Below are positions 11,053-22,478 of a stretch of 64,000 nucleotides of DNA, piece after piece. Position 1 is the stretch's first letter. Each line of letters starts with the position of its first letter. The notes under the pieces are model-generated. The model saw nothing but the letters and a program-made list of their open reading frames with translations. It was not told the DNA's origin and did no database searches. Origin of the DNA: Rhodococcus sp. HM1 (GTDB lineage: Bacteria; Actinomycetota; Actinomycetes; Mycobacteriales; Mycobacteriaceae). The stretch is taken from contig NZ_JALPTB010000020.1 of the NCBI RefSeq assembly GCF_023218075.1, forward strand, positions 1 to 64,000, read 5' to 3'. A program made the translations under genes and the position numbers.

Positions 11053-11166
11053 ATGACCGTGACCCAGCAGGAGATCGAGAACCGACTCTGGGACGCCCAT
11101 ATACGGCTGCCAGACGAAGTACCCACCCGTGGGGGATCGTCAGGGCCCTCAGAGAGCGCGAACTGA
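11053..11166 (+). pseudogene. Possible N-terminal stub of a type I restriction M subunit (HsdM-like)
   Basis: The ATG at 11053 opens MTVTQQEIENRLWDA, which resembles the N-terminal helix of HsdM methyltransferases (TQQxLExxLWxAAxxLRG). After about 15 residues the match is lost (HIRLPDEVPTRGG) and the frame enters the HEPN-like repeat and stops at 11166. The methylase domain (NPPF/Y) is absent. Only a short stretch supports this. Its position directly against the HEPN-like fragment suggests two defence-type genes joined by deletion. Confidence 0.28.
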
Positions 11167-11537
11167 TCCTCGTGCAGCTCGGTGCCGGTCAGCGCCTCGA
11201 TCGGAGCCGTCTCGGCATCCAAGAACTTGGCGGGACCAACGACAACACCGCTCAGGTCCGCGGCCCCTCCCCGGATTCAGATAACTTCGCACATTCGCCC
11301 GGTACAACCCATAGCGAGCGTCGTTCTCATAACAACGGCGGACCACCTCATCCGGTATCCCGGCCCGCCGCAACAACACCGTCCGCAGCACCCACGACAG
11401 CGAATAATCCACTGCTATCAGCAGAAGCAACAGACCGTCGGACGACGCTTCCGGCGTGTACGCCTGATGCGCGAGCTGGTTACGCGCCGAACACACCTGA
11501 GAAGGCCAATCCGAGAAGTCGGACACGATCTCGCGGA
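11135..11537. repeat. Direct repeat copy 2 of the ~410-bp HEPN-like segment
   Basis: This is the partner of 6967-7378, in the same orientation. It begins at the GATCGTCAGGGC block and ends near CCGAGAAGTCGGACACGATCTCG. It is the less damaged copy: its coding frame on the minus strand is open across the best-conserved part. Confidence 0.7.
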
Positions 11538-11619
11538 CCGCGCACTTAAGCCCACGACGACACACCACCGCACCCCCCACGCCGCGGCCGGACCACATTA
11601 GGGTCCTACCGACGATCAT
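11149..11619 (-). pseudogene. HEPN-like gene remnant, copy 2 (5'-truncated)
   Basis: The minus-strand frame is open for 156 codons, but only the central part resembles a protein domain: VSDFSDWPSQVCSARNQLAH, ASSDGLLLLLIAVDYSLSWV and RRAGIPDEVVRRCYENDARY. RNQLAH is a good R-x4-H HEPN catalytic motif. The first 30 codons read back through the DIP1984 promoter and lack similarity, and the last 50 appear out of frame relative to copy 1, where an adjacent frame keeps IEALTGTELHEDQFALSEGP. The piece is therefore truncated at the 5' end and frameshifted near its 3' end. HEPN proteins are often RNases in toxin or abortive-infection systems; this assignment is by motif and layout. Confidence 0.42.
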
Positions 11620-11633
11620 CGAGGGGACGACAC

Positions 11634-12017
11634 ATGAAGCTGGCCGAGGCGCTGGCCGCGCGCGGAGATCTGTTGCGCAGGATCAACCAGCTGCGGGAAC
11701 GGATCCTGGACAACGCCCGTCATCAGGAGGGTGAGGAACCGGCCGAGGACCCCGTCGCACTGCTCGCCGAACCGACCGATGCGCTGGACGAGTACGAACA
11801 GCTGATCCGCCGTATCAACCGCACGAACGCGGCGTCACCTCTCGGGGACGGCACCGTGACCGATGCGCCGGCCCGTCGAGACGTGCTGCGCCTGCATCAT
11901 TCCGCGGTCAACTCCGGCACCTCGGTGCGCGGGGGCAGCGCAACAAACCGCACTACGCACGCCCAGCACCACGCACATGAGACCGTGCACCACGCACGAT
12001 TCACCACCACGTGCTGA
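11634..12017 (+). pseudogene. DIP1984 family protein, C-terminally truncated
   Basis: The start MKLAEALAARGDLLRRINQL, followed by NARHQEGEEPAEDPVALLAE, the helix ending YEQLIRRINRTNA and DAPARRDVLRL, is diagnostic of the DIP1984 (septicolysin-like) family, a roughly 150-residue helical hairpin protein of unknown function. Similarity stops near residue 90 (about 11903); the remaining codons are a His/Thr-rich run (HAQHHAHETVHHARF) that looks like read-through of unrelated DNA. The second long helix is missing, so the gene is broken by deletion or insertion. GAGGGGACGAC before the ATG is a plausible ribosome-binding site. Confidence 0.6.
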
Positions 12018-12127
12018 TCTTCGATCGGTGAGGGCGGGTGCGGGGGCATCTCGGCGCTCCTCACGCCTCGAATCGGGATCGCCTCGAATCGAGCCGAATA
12101 CCATCCGCGATCAGGAGGAGTGGAGCG

Positions 12128-12814
12128 ATGGCCGCAACGGAGAACAGCAGCACCACGGTTGCCGAGGTGATGGCCGAACTCGCCGAACTCGACGACCCCA
12201 AGATCCGTGCGGTCAACCTGAAACACGGCGACGACCACGGGGTGAACCTCACCAAGCTGCGCGCTGTCGCGAAACGACTGAAGACGCAGCAGGATCTCGC
12301 GCGGGAACTCTGGGACACCGGCGACAGCGCAGCCCGGCTGCTGGCCATTCTCATCTGCCGTCCGAAGGCGTTCGACCGCGACGATCTCGACGCGATGCTG
12401 CGGGCGGCGCGCACCCCCAAGGTGCAGGACTGGCTCGTCAACTACGTGGTCAAGAAGAACCCGCACTGCGAGGACCTGCGTGCGACATGGTTCGCCGACC
12501 CGGATCCGGTCGTCGCGAGTGCCGGGTGGGAACTGACCGTCGACCGCGTCGCGAAGAACCCCGACGGCCTCGACCTGACCGGACTGCTCGACATCATCGA
12601 GGCGCAGATGAAGGACGCCCCGGATCGACTGCAGTGGGCCATGAACCACTGCCTCGCCGAGATCGGCATCGAGCACGCCGACCTGCGCGACCGTGCGATC
12701 GCGATCGGTGAGCGCCTGAAGGTGCTCGAGGACTACCCGACGTCCCCGGGATGTACCTCGCCGTTCGCCCCGACCTGGATCGCGGAAATCGTGCGGCGCC
12801 GCAGCGCGACGTAA
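12128..12814 (+). CDS. AlkD-like DNA alkylation repair protein
   Basis: A 228-residue all-helical protein with the HEAT-like repeat organisation of the AlkD/AlkC glycosylase superfamily: KxTNLKKxxK-type NLTKLRAVAKRLK near 40, LWDTGDSAARLLAILICRP near 60, and successive helices ending with the conserved MNHCLAEIGIEHADLRDRA near 182-200. Family members excise N3- and N7-alkylated bases without base flipping. The ATG at 12128 is preceded by CAGGAGGAG; the frame is open from 12038 but upstream residues look non-coding. It stands alone on the plus strand. A variant without glycosylase activity cannot be excluded. Confidence 0.7.
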   Translation: MAATENSSTTVAEVMAELAELDDPKIRAVNLKHGDDHGVNLTKLRAVAKRLKTQQDLARELWDTGDSAARLLAILICRPKAFDRDDLDAMLRAARTPKVQDWLVNYVVKKNPHCEDLRATWFADPDPVVASAGWELTVDRVAKNPDGLDLTGLLDIIEAQMKDAPDRLQWAMNHCLAEIGIEHADLRDRAIAIGERLKVLEDYPTSPGCTSPFAPTWIAEIVRRRSAT

Positions 12815-12877
12815 CGATCGTCACGCCGGTCACCCCGTCCGGTTGCCCGGCCGGGTGCGCGCCCTCATGCTTCAGAC

Positions 12878-13651
12878 ATGGACGGACCCGTGTTCCCGCC
12901 TCCACCACGCTCGGCGCGACCGGTTCGGCGCGAATGGGACGCGCTGAGCTCCCTGCCGCCCTCGACGGAGCAGTTCGACCCCGAGCAGGTCGCGGACCTG
13001 CCCTCGGCCGCGCAACAATGGCTCACGCACGCACTGGAACCGGGCGTGCCGCTCGCCCGCGCGGTACACCTGACCATGCGCGGTCACATCAAACTCGGGT
13101 CGTGGCGCCCGTTCCGGGCAGCGCAGATCCTCGCCCCGGGCGTCGGGTTCGTGTGGGCGGCGACCGCGCGGGTCGCGGGTCTGCCGATTCTCGGCTACGA
13201 CCGGTACACCGACGGACGCGGCGAGTTGAACTGGAAACTCGGTGGTCTCGTCCCGGTGATGGCGGCGGCGACCACCGACGTCGACACCAGCGCCGCCGGC
13301 CGATTGGCCTCCGAATTCATCTTTGTACCAACGACATTCAGGTCGGCGACGTGGCACGAGGCGGGAACCGGTTCCGCACTCGCCACCTGGCGCCTCGGCC
13401 GCCACACCGAGACGGTGTGCCTCGAACTCGCCGGAAACGGCCGGCTCGGGACGATACATCTGGATCGCTGGGGCAATCCGAACGGCGAACCCTTCGGCCG
13501 CTATCCCTTCGGGGTGGACATCGAGGCGGAGTCGTCGTTCGGCGGCATCACGATTCCGTCCCGCTTCCGCGCCGGATGGTGGTGGGGCACGAACCGATGG
13601 CCGGAGGGCGAGTTCTTCCGCGCGGAGATCAGCGCCGCCGTGTTCCGCTGA
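12878..13651 (+). CDS. Conserved hypothetical protein (DUF6544-like)
   Basis: A 257-residue protein with the pattern of the DUF6544 group: LPSAAQQWLTHALEPG, then VHLTMRGHIKLGSWRPFRAA, GVGFVWAATARVAGLPILGY and IPSRFRAGWWWGTNRWPEGE at the C-terminus. The middle looks like a lipid-binding beta-barrel. No signal peptide or clear membrane helix is present in this version. The function of the family is unknown. It follows the AlkD-like gene by 63 bases on the same strand; the start is not strongly supported by a ribosome-binding site. Confidence 0.62.
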   Translation: MDGPVFPPPPRSARPVRREWDALSSLPPSTEQFDPEQVADLPSAAQQWLTHALEPGVPLARAVHLTMRGHIKLGSWRPFRAAQILAPGVGFVWAATARVAGLPILGYDRYTDGRGELNWKLGGLVPVMAAATTDVDTSAAGRLASEFIFVPTTFRSATWHEAGTGSALATWRLGRHTETVCLELAGNGRLGTIHLDRWGNPNGEPFGRYPFGVDIEAESSFGGITIPSRFRAGWWWGTNRWPEGEFFRAEISAAVFR

Positions 13652-13754
13652 GGACACAGCATTCCGCCGAGAACACAGCCGAAACGACACCGGTGCGCAC
13701 CGGAGAGTCACCGTTCATCGAGCACGCGGCGCCGGCCTCTGCAAGGATGCGCGG

Positions 13755-15941
13755 ATGAATCTGGTTGGCATCCCGGAACAACGGCGCCGGGTCGGTCGCG
13801 CGGATCCCGTCGGCTCCGACGCAGCACCATCCGGGAAACCGAGTGCGGCATTCCGCCCCGACATCGAGGGCCTGCGGGCCGTTGCGGTGCTCGCCGTGGT
13901 CCTGTTCCACGCAGGTGTGCCCGGGATCGGCGGCGGATTCGTCGGTGTCGACGTCTTCTTCGTCGTCTCGGGTTTCCTCATCACCGGGCTGCTGTGGCGG
14001 GACGTGAGGTCCACCGGGTCCGTGCGGATCGCCCGCTTCTACAGCGCACGAGCGCGCCGCCTCCTTCCGGCCGGAGGTCTCGTGCTGGTGGTCACGGCGA
14101 TCGGTTCGGCGTTTCTGTTGCCCCCGTTGCAGGCCCGGGAGGCGCTGGGCGACGGAATTGCAAGTGCGCTCTACGTGGGGAACTACCGATCCGCGTTGCG
14201 TGGCACCGACTATCTGGCGGCGGACGCGCCCCCGTCCCCGTTCCAGCACTTCTGGTCGTTGGGGGTCGAGGAGCAGTTCTACCTGGTGTGGCCGGCGCTG
14301 ATCGTGGCGACCGTCTGGTCGGTCCGTCGCAGGCGCGGCGGGGCCCCGTCGGCGGTGCCGTACGTCTCGGTCCTGGTACTGGTTGCGGCGGCGTCGTTCG
14401 CGGTGTCACTGTCCTGGACCCGCACGCTGCCGCCGTGGGCGTTCTTCTCCCTGCCGTCTCGGGCGTGGGAGTTGGCCGTCGGTGGCCTGGTCGCGCTGTC
14501 CGTCCCGCTGTGGCGCCGACTGCCGGGTCTCCTCGCGGCCACCGCAGGATGGGCCGGGCTGGCCCTGATCGTCCTCGCCTGCGTGCGTCTGGGCGAAACG
14601 ACCCCTTATCCGGGCACGGCAGCCCTGCTGCCCGTACTGGGTACGGCGCTGGTGATCGGCGCAGGCTGTGCGTCGCCCCGACTGGGTGTCGGACGCGGAT
14701 TGTCGCTGCGGCCGATGCGCGCGCTCGGACGCCTGTCGTACTCCTGGTACCTGTGGCACTGGCCCCTGCTGATCCTCACGCCGGCATTCCTCGACCGCGA
14801 CCTCGGGGTGGTCGGTCGTCTGGCTGTGGTGACACTCGCCGCCGGGCTCGCCGCGCTCACGCTGACGGCGGTGGAGAACCCCCTCCGGTTTGCACTCCCC
14901 CTGCGCCGCTCGGCTTCCCGCAGTCTCGTTGTCGGGGCGGCGATCACCGCGCTCAGCGTCTGTGTGTGTCTGGTGCTGCTGGTGCTGCGGCCGGTTCCGG
15001 TCGGCCACGGGGAGGCCGCCGCGGCGCTGACGGTCTCTGCGCCGACGCAGGATCCGGCGCCCACGGCCGACCCGCACGATGTTGCCGTACGGGAACTGAC
15101 CGCACAGGTTCAGGCCGCGGTCGCGGCGACGGCGGGACCGGCTGCCGTCCCGTCGAACCTGTCCCCGTCACTGGCCGATGCGCCGTCCGGCAAGCCGGAT
15201 GTGTTCCTCAACGGCTGTGTGCGCTCGTGGCTGGAGGTCGGACAGGACGAGTGCGCGTCGGGTGACATCACGTCACCGATCACGGTGGCGCTGGTAGGTG
15301 ACTCGCACGCCGCGATGTGGGCTCCGGCGTTCGAATCGGTTGCCGTGGAACGGCGGTGGCGGCTGGAAACCCTGGGCAAGGTCACCTGTCCACTGCTGGA
15401 CCTGTCGTTGACGAGCCCGTACCTGGGGCGCGAGTACACCGAGTGCGAGCGGTGGCGCGGGGAGATCGTCTCGCGGTTGCAGGAGGAGAGACCACAACTC
15501 GTCGTGCTGAGCATGTCTCGCCGATACGGCGGCGACTTCGGTTTCACCACGTACGGCCCGGAGTGGCAGGACAGCCTGACCCGCATGGTTGCCCAACTCC
15601 GGGCGACCGGCGCGAAGGTCCTCGTCCTCGGCCCGGTGCCGGATCCGCACGCGGTGGTGCCGACGTGCCTGTCCGAGCACATCGACGATGCGACAGCCTG
15701 CGCACCGGAGCGGTCGATGGCACTGAACGCTGCCGGCGTCGCCGCCGAGGCCGCGGCCACTGCTGCCGGCGGCGGGGAGTATGCCGACCTCACCGAGCTG
15801 TTCTGCACCGCCGAGAGTTGCCCGGTGATCGTCGGAAACGGCCTGGTGTTCCGCGACGACAACCACCTCACGATCGAGCACGCCCAAGCGTTGGCTCCCG
15901 TCGTCGGCGCACTCGCGGACCGGGCTCTGGCCCCGCGCTAG
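13755..15941 (+). CDS. Acyltransferase 3 / SGNH-hydrolase fusion membrane protein (OafA/YrhL-like)
   Basis: A 728-residue protein. The N-terminal acyltransferase-3 domain (about 35-400) has about ten membrane helices, starting RPDIEGLRAVAVLAVVLFHA with the conserved His, and includes the GGGFVGVDVFFVVSGFLIT and FWSLGVEEQFYLVWP motifs. A Pro/Thr-rich linker follows, then an extracellular SGNH domain with VGDSHAAMW near 515 and the DDNHLT Asp/His pair near 702. Such proteins move acyl groups, commonly acetyl, from the cytoplasm onto cell-wall or extracellular polysaccharide or glycolipid. The ATG at 13755 starts just before the domain; the frame is open upstream over the preceding gene. Confidence 0.88.
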   Translation: MNLVGIPEQRRRVGRADPVGSDAAPSGKPSAAFRPDIEGLRAVAVLAVVLFHAGVPGIGGGFVGVDVFFVVSGFLITGLLWRDVRSTGSVRIARFYSARARRLLPAGGLVLVVTAIGSAFLLPPLQAREALGDGIASALYVGNYRSALRGTDYLAADAPPSPFQHFWSLGVEEQFYLVWPALIVATVWSVRRRRGGAPSAVPYVSVLVLVAAASFAVSLSWTRTLPPWAFFSLPSRAWELAVGGLVALSVPLWRRLPGLLAATAGWAGLALIVLACVRLGETTPYPGTAALLPVLGTALVIGAGCASPRLGVGRGLSLRPMRALGRLSYSWYLWHWPLLILTPAFLDRDLGVVGRLAVVTLAAGLAALTLTAVENPLRFALPLRRSASRSLVVGAAITALSVCVCLVLLVLRPVPVGHGEAAAALTVSAPTQDPAPTADPHDVAVRELTAQVQAAVAATAGPAAVPSNLSPSLADAPSGKPDVFLNGCVRSWLEVGQDECASGDITSPITVALVGDSHAAMWAPAFESVAVERRWRLETLGKVTCPLLDLSLTSPYLGREYTECERWRGEIVSRLQEERPQLVVLSMSRRYGGDFGFTTYGPEWQDSLTRMVAQLRATGAKVLVLGPVPDPHAVVPTCLSEHIDDATACAPERSMALNAAGVAAEAAATAAGGGEYADLTELFCTAESCPVIVGNGLVFRDDNHLTIEHAQALAPVVGALADRALAPR

Positions 15942-16289
15942 GGTTCCGTCGGATCAGGGCGATCGGCAACGGCGCGGTCGGGTAGGGGCTCGAGCCGGAG
16001 TGGTGAACGGCATGGCGCCGTTCGGCCGGGGTGGGCAAACCCGGACCCCTGGGTCGACATCCCGATCGGTGCGGGCGTGGGACTGTCGACCGGCGCCAGG
16101 TGGTCTTCGGCTTCGGTCGTCCGTCCAGAGTCGGCCCCTGCGTGTACGCCGTCGAACGACACCGGCAGCGACGGAAGAAGCTGTGGCACCGAATCCGGCG
16201 GGGACGGCGCCGACCTCCCCTCCTTCCACGAAAGCGAGCACACTGAGAGGTAGTAAGCACGCCGAGGGACAGCAAGTAAGGCGAGCGGT
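15942..16289. other. Intergenic region, nothing recognised
   Basis: About 350 bases between the acyltransferase and the basic membrane-anchored protein gene. Frames are open by GC bias on both strands, but none shows a domain. It presumably contains the promoter for the gene at 16290. Confidence 0.4.
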
Positions 16290-17195
16290 ATGAGTACACA
16301 ACAGAATTCACATGGCCGGGCCGCACCGGACGAGCCGCACCGTCGGGGCGCGGCGAGCGACCGGAAGTCCACGAACAGCGGCAACGCGACGGCAGCCACC
16401 GCACCCCGCACGGGAGTCCGTTCACCGAAGGCGGCGACGAGGACGAAGGCGTCCCCCGAGACGCCTTCGGCGCGAGCCCCCCACAAGGAATCGGCCGGCC
16501 CGAGGTCGACCGCACCGCGCCGCGGCCAACCGTCAAGGGTAGAACCACCGTCTCGTCGGAAACGAACAGATGTCGCGTCCGGCACGTCGGCTCCGACCAC
16601 GCGCCGTGCGCGAGAGCGATCCGACAGTGCCGTGCCGCGAAAGCATCCCCAGGCGGAGCCGACCACCACGAATCCGGCCACACGGAAACGTCCCCGAAAG
16701 GAGGGGACCCGCCCGCCCGCGCACCCGCGGTCCGCTCCGCCGATCAACACGCATCAGCCGGAAATCTCATCGACGGTGCGCGGCGGCACTACTGACACCG
16801 GGCCTGCCGGCGCTGTCTTCGAGGTGGTGCGTCGATCGCTCGGGACTGCCGTCGAAGCGTTGGAAAACCGCGTTCACCAGCTCGCCGGCGTGCAGAATCG
16901 CGGTGACCTGGCGAAAAAGATCCGGAAGTGGATCGACCCGCTTGTCGATGAAGTTGCGCACGGACGCGCGGGCATGAAAGCCGCGCTGGCAGGACTTCAG
17001 GCCGTTCTGGCGGGTAGGAATCCGGTGTGGGCTGCGATCAAAGGCCTGGTTGGAGGGTTGAGCCTCGAGGCCAAGATCGGGCTCGTTCTCGTGCTGTCCC
17101 TCGGACTCCTGCTCGGGCCGGTGCTGCTCGTGGTCCTCTTGCTGGCACTTCTTGTCGCGGTGGTGGTCGCTGCGGTGCGAACCGGCACCGACTAG
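16290..17195 (+). CDS. Hypothetical protein: long basic disordered N-terminus plus C-terminal membrane hairpin
   Basis: A 301-residue protein I do not recognise. Residues 1-165 are low-complexity and very rich in Arg, Lys, Pro, Ser, Thr and Ala, predicted disordered and strongly positive. Residues 170-235 form amphipathic helices (VFEVVRRSLGTAVEALENRV and AKKIRKWIDPLVDEV). Residues 245-300 contain two adjacent hydrophobic stretches, LEAKIGLVLVLSLGLLLGPV and VLLLALLVAVVVAAV. The basic tail could bind nucleic acid or acidic polymers at the membrane. A GGCGAGCGGT tract precedes the start. Unlike its neighbours it has no obvious homologous pattern, so it may be lineage-specific. Confidence 0.5.
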   Translation: MSTQQNSHGRAAPDEPHRRGAASDRKSTNSGNATAATAPRTGVRSPKAATRTKASPETPSARAPHKESAGPRSTAPRRGQPSRVEPPSRRKRTDVASGTSAPTTRRARERSDSAVPRKHPQAEPTTTNPATRKRPRKEGTRPPAHPRSAPPINTHQPEISSTVRGGTTDTGPAGAVFEVVRRSLGTAVEALENRVHQLAGVQNRGDLAKKIRKWIDPLVDEVAHGRAGMKAALAGLQAVLAGRNPVWAAIKGLVGGLSLEAKIGLVLVLSLGLLLGPVLLVVLLLALLVAVVVAAVRTGTD

Positions 17196-17205
17196 CGGCG
17201 GATCG

Positions 17206-17259
17206 GGTCCTCCGGTCGGCCATGGGGCAGTTCGACCGCCCCGTCGCGACCGGAGGACC
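17206..17259. terminator. Bidirectional hairpin terminator between convergent genes
   Basis: A perfect 13-bp inverted repeat (GGTCCTCCGGTCG at 17206-17218 and its complement at 17247-17259) encloses a smaller GGGGC/GCCCC stem. It sits between the stop of the plus-strand hypothetical gene (17195) and the stop of aroB (17281). There is no U-run on either side, as is common for actinobacterial hairpin terminators. Confidence 0.55.
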
Positions 17260-17280
17260 TCACCGTGTCACAGCAGCGTG

Positions 17281-20149
<2,869 letters not shown>

Positions 20150-20197
20150 ACCGCATATCCTTCCATGCCCGATCGGGTTGTCGTGACAGTGGTCCGC

Positions 20198-20797
20198 TCA
20201 GGCGGTTGTGAGGAGCGCGAGCACGGTGAACGCGCACATCGACGGGCCGTGCGGAACGAGCACCGGCCCGGCTTCGGTCCGCCACTGCTGCACCACCCGC
20301 ATCACCAGTCCCGCGGTGGCGGTGAGCAGCGGTGGACCTACCGCGACGCACAGCCACGCCGCCGGTCCTGCGGCCCCCGCGGCGGCGCCCACACCGACCG
20401 CGAGTTTGACGTCCCCGGCACCCAGCGACCGCGGCGAGACGAGGTGGGCGAGCAGCATCGGCCCGGCGAGCAGACCCGCGCCGACGAGCGCCGCGCGCCC
20501 CTGCCCGGTCGCCGCCGCGAGCGTCACGATCACTGCCGCACCGGGTCCGGTGAGAACGTTCGGGAGCCGTCGCTCGAGCAGATCGACGACGCTCAGGCAC
20601 ACGCACCACCAGATCAGCGAAGCGAGTGCGAGGGCCTCGACCGGACCCGAGCCGGATACCGCCGCAACCAGACTCCCGGCCACGCACGTCGCCTCGCAGA
20701 CGGCGCGTGCCGGCGGGCGCCCGGCGAGGTGGGTCGTCAGGTGTCGGGCTCCGAGTCCGGCGACGAGCCCCGCCACGACGCACAACGTGATGTCCAT
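20198..20797 (-). CDS. A24-family prepilin peptidase
   Basis: A 199-residue polytopic membrane aspartyl protease. Both catalytic aspartates are visible: the first in SVVDLLERRLPN near residue 70 and the second in the GAGDVKL motif (GxGD) near 126. It lacks the N-terminal methyltransferase domain of PilD, as in the short TadV/FppA-like versions common in actinobacteria that process Flp-type pilins. No pilus genes are in the window. A prepilin peptidase gene in the aroC neighbourhood is also seen in mycobacteria, so this looks like inherited synteny. Confidence 0.85.
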   Translation of the reverse strand: MDITLCVVAGLVAGLGARHLTTHLAGRPPARAVCEATCVAGSLVAAVSGSGPVEALALASLIWWCVCLSVVDLLERRLPNVLTGPGAAVIVTLAAATGQGRAALVGAGLLAGPMLLAHLVSPRSLGAGDVKLAVGVGAAAGAAGPAAWLCVAVGPPLLTATAGLVMRVVQQWRTEAGPVLVPHGPSMCAFTVLALLTTA

Positions 20798-20905
20798 GGG
20801 CGCAGCGTGGCGGTTACAAGATCGCCGATCGACCCCGTCGGGTGGGAAAACCCGAATCTGTGGATGGATCGGGCGGGTGTGGACAACTCTTCCCCTGATT
20901 CCCGT

Positions 20906-20953
20906 GCTCGTGCGTGGTTCCGGTAGTTGCCGCTACCGAAAGCACGCACGAGC
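20906..20953. terminator. Nested hairpin downstream of the MFS gene
   Basis: The outer stem is 11 bp (GCTCGTGCGTG at 20906-20916, complement at 20943-20953) and the inner stem is CGGTAG/CTACCG (20921-20926, 20933-20938). It lies just after the stop of the minus-strand MFS gene and before the prepilin-peptidase start. The position fits a terminator; the nested structure could also be a repetitive hairpin, since a similar CGGTAG-CTACCG core recurs near 36980. Confidence 0.45.
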
Positions 20954-20973
20954 GGTCGGGCGGCTCCTCGGGT

Positions 20974-22437
20974 TCAGGGCTCGGCGTCGGGACCGGCAAT
21001 GTCCGGCTGCACCGCCGGGCCGGTGACGTCACAGTGCGGCTTGCACGCCACCGAATCCGCGGGCACCGCGGCCGCCGGTCCGGGAATGAGGGCAGCCGCG
21101 AGGACCGCACTGACCGCGAGCAAGCCGGCGCAGATCAGCATCGCGATGTCGAACCCGCGGTCGAACGTGGCCGCGTCGGTGAGGGCCGCACCGCCGATCC
21201 CGGCGAGCCCGGGCAGTGCGGCGACGGCGAGCAGTTGGCTGGTGCGTGCCACCGCGTTGTTGACCCCGGACGCGATCCCGGAGCGTGCGACCGGCACCGC
21301 ACCGAGCACCGCCGCCGTCAGGGGTGCCACCAGCGACGAGAGTCCGAGACCGAACACGACGACCGCGGGCAGCACGTCCCGCAGGTAGGACGCGTCCGCG
21401 TCGATGCGCAGCATGAGCAGCAACCCGACCGCCGCGACGGCGGGCCCCACCGTCATCGGCCCGCGCGGACCGTGCCGCTGGGCGTAGCGACCCGCCCGCG
21501 AGGACAGCAGCAGCATCAGGACGGTGATCGGGATCGTGGCCGTGCCCGCCAGGATCGGCGAGTAGCCGACGACGAGCTGCAGTTGCAGCACCAGCAGGAA
21601 GAAAACGCCGCCGAACGCGGCGTAGACGGTGAACGTGACCAGGTTCGCGGCCGTGAACAGTCGGGAGGCAAACAGATCCGGCGGGATCAACGCGACCGGG
21701 GAATGCCGCTCGACCAGCACGAACGCCACCAGCACCACGACGCCCACACCGGCGACAACGGGCTGCGCCTCGATCAGGCCGTAGGTCACCAGGCCCAGCC
21801 CGACCGCACCCAGGACCGCGCCCGCGACGTCGAGCCGATCCGGCGGCGACGGATCGCGGCTCTCCGGCACGTGACGGACCGCCACCCAGACGACGACGGC
21901 GGCGAGGGGCAGATTCAGCAGGAACACCGACCGCCAGCCCGCGACCTCCACCATCCAGCCGCCGAGCAGCGGGCCGACGGCGCCGGCAACACCGCCGAAG
22001 CCGGACCACAGGCCGATCGCGGCGCCGCGGTCGTCGCCCCGGATGCTGGCCGAGATCAGTGCGAGGGATCCCGGCGTGAGCAGGGCCGCGCCCACTCCCT
22101 GCAGGATTCGCGCGATCACCAGCGTGGTGACGTTCGGCGCGAGTCCGCACAACAACGACGCTGCCGCGAACCACACTGTGCCCCAAACGAATACGCGCCG
22201 CCGACCCCACCGGTCACCTAGTGCGCCGCCGAGCAGGATCAGCGACGCCAGGGTCAGCGTGTAGCCGCTGAGCACCCACTGCATGCCGGCGACACCGGAG
22301 CCGAGGTCGGCGGCGATGCGCGGCAGCGCGATGTTGACGACGGTGCCGTCCAACAGGGCGAGGCTCGAGCCGAGCACGGTGGCGGTGACGACCCACCGGC
22401 CCCGGCGGGTGTGCAGACCGACGGTCGCCTCAGCCAT
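20974..22437 (-). CDS. DHA2-family MFS drug:proton antiporter (EmrB/QacA-like)
   Basis: A 487-residue transporter with 14 predicted membrane helices. DHA2 motifs are clear: motif D1 LDGTVVNIALPRIAADLG near residues 29-46, motif A GGALGDRWGRRRVFVWG near 71-87, motif B LVIARILQGVGAALLTPGSL near 107-126, and motif C GPLLGGWMVEVAGWRSVFLL near 155-174. Members export lipophilic cations, antibiotics or dyes. There is no local TetR/MarR gene, so regulation is not evident. The C-terminal tail is extended and contains a CKPHCDVTGP segment with two cysteines. It ends at a strong hairpin. Confidence 0.9.
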   Translation of the reverse strand: MAEATVGLHTRRGRWVVTATVLGSSLALLDGTVVNIALPRIAADLGSGVAGMQWVLSGYTLTLASLILLGGALGDRWGRRRVFVWGTVWFAAASLLCGLAPNVTTLVIARILQGVGAALLTPGSLALISASIRGDDRGAAIGLWSGFGGVAGAVGPLLGGWMVEVAGWRSVFLLNLPLAAVVVWVAVRHVPESRDPSPPDRLDVAGAVLGAVGLGLVTYGLIEAQPVVAGVGVVVLVAFVLVERHSPVALIPPDLFASRLFTAANLVTFTVYAAFGGVFFLLVLQLQLVVGYSPILAGTATIPITVLMLLLSSRAGRYAQRHGPRGPMTVGPAVAAVGLLLMLRIDADASYLRDVLPAVVVFGLGLSSLVAPLTAAVLGAVPVARSGIASGVNNAVARTSQLLAVAALPGLAGIGGAALTDAATFDRGFDIAMLICAGLLAVSAVLAAALIPGPAAAVPADSVACKPHCDVTGPAVQPDIAGPDAEP

Positions 22438-22478
22438 CTGTTCATGGTGCCTGCCTCACCGGCACCCCGCAGTCGATC

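Noticed and set aside
6967-11537. The two HEPN-like repeats as ends of an active composite transposon
   Set aside because: They are gene fragments without terminal inverted repeats or an adjacent intact transposase, and they differ by about 15-20%, so recent mobility is unlikely.
10395-11549. A 384-codon plus-strand frame between the M20 gene and the DIP1984 gene
   Set aside because: It is Arg/Pro-rich throughout without motifs and runs antisense across the HEPN-like remnant, so it is a GC-driven open frame.
15868-16750. Minus-strand frames of about 270 codons in the 15.9-16.7 kb region
   Set aside because: They overlap the 3' end of the acyltransferase and the 5' part of the basic protein gene, lack recognisable motifs and have no ribosome-binding site.
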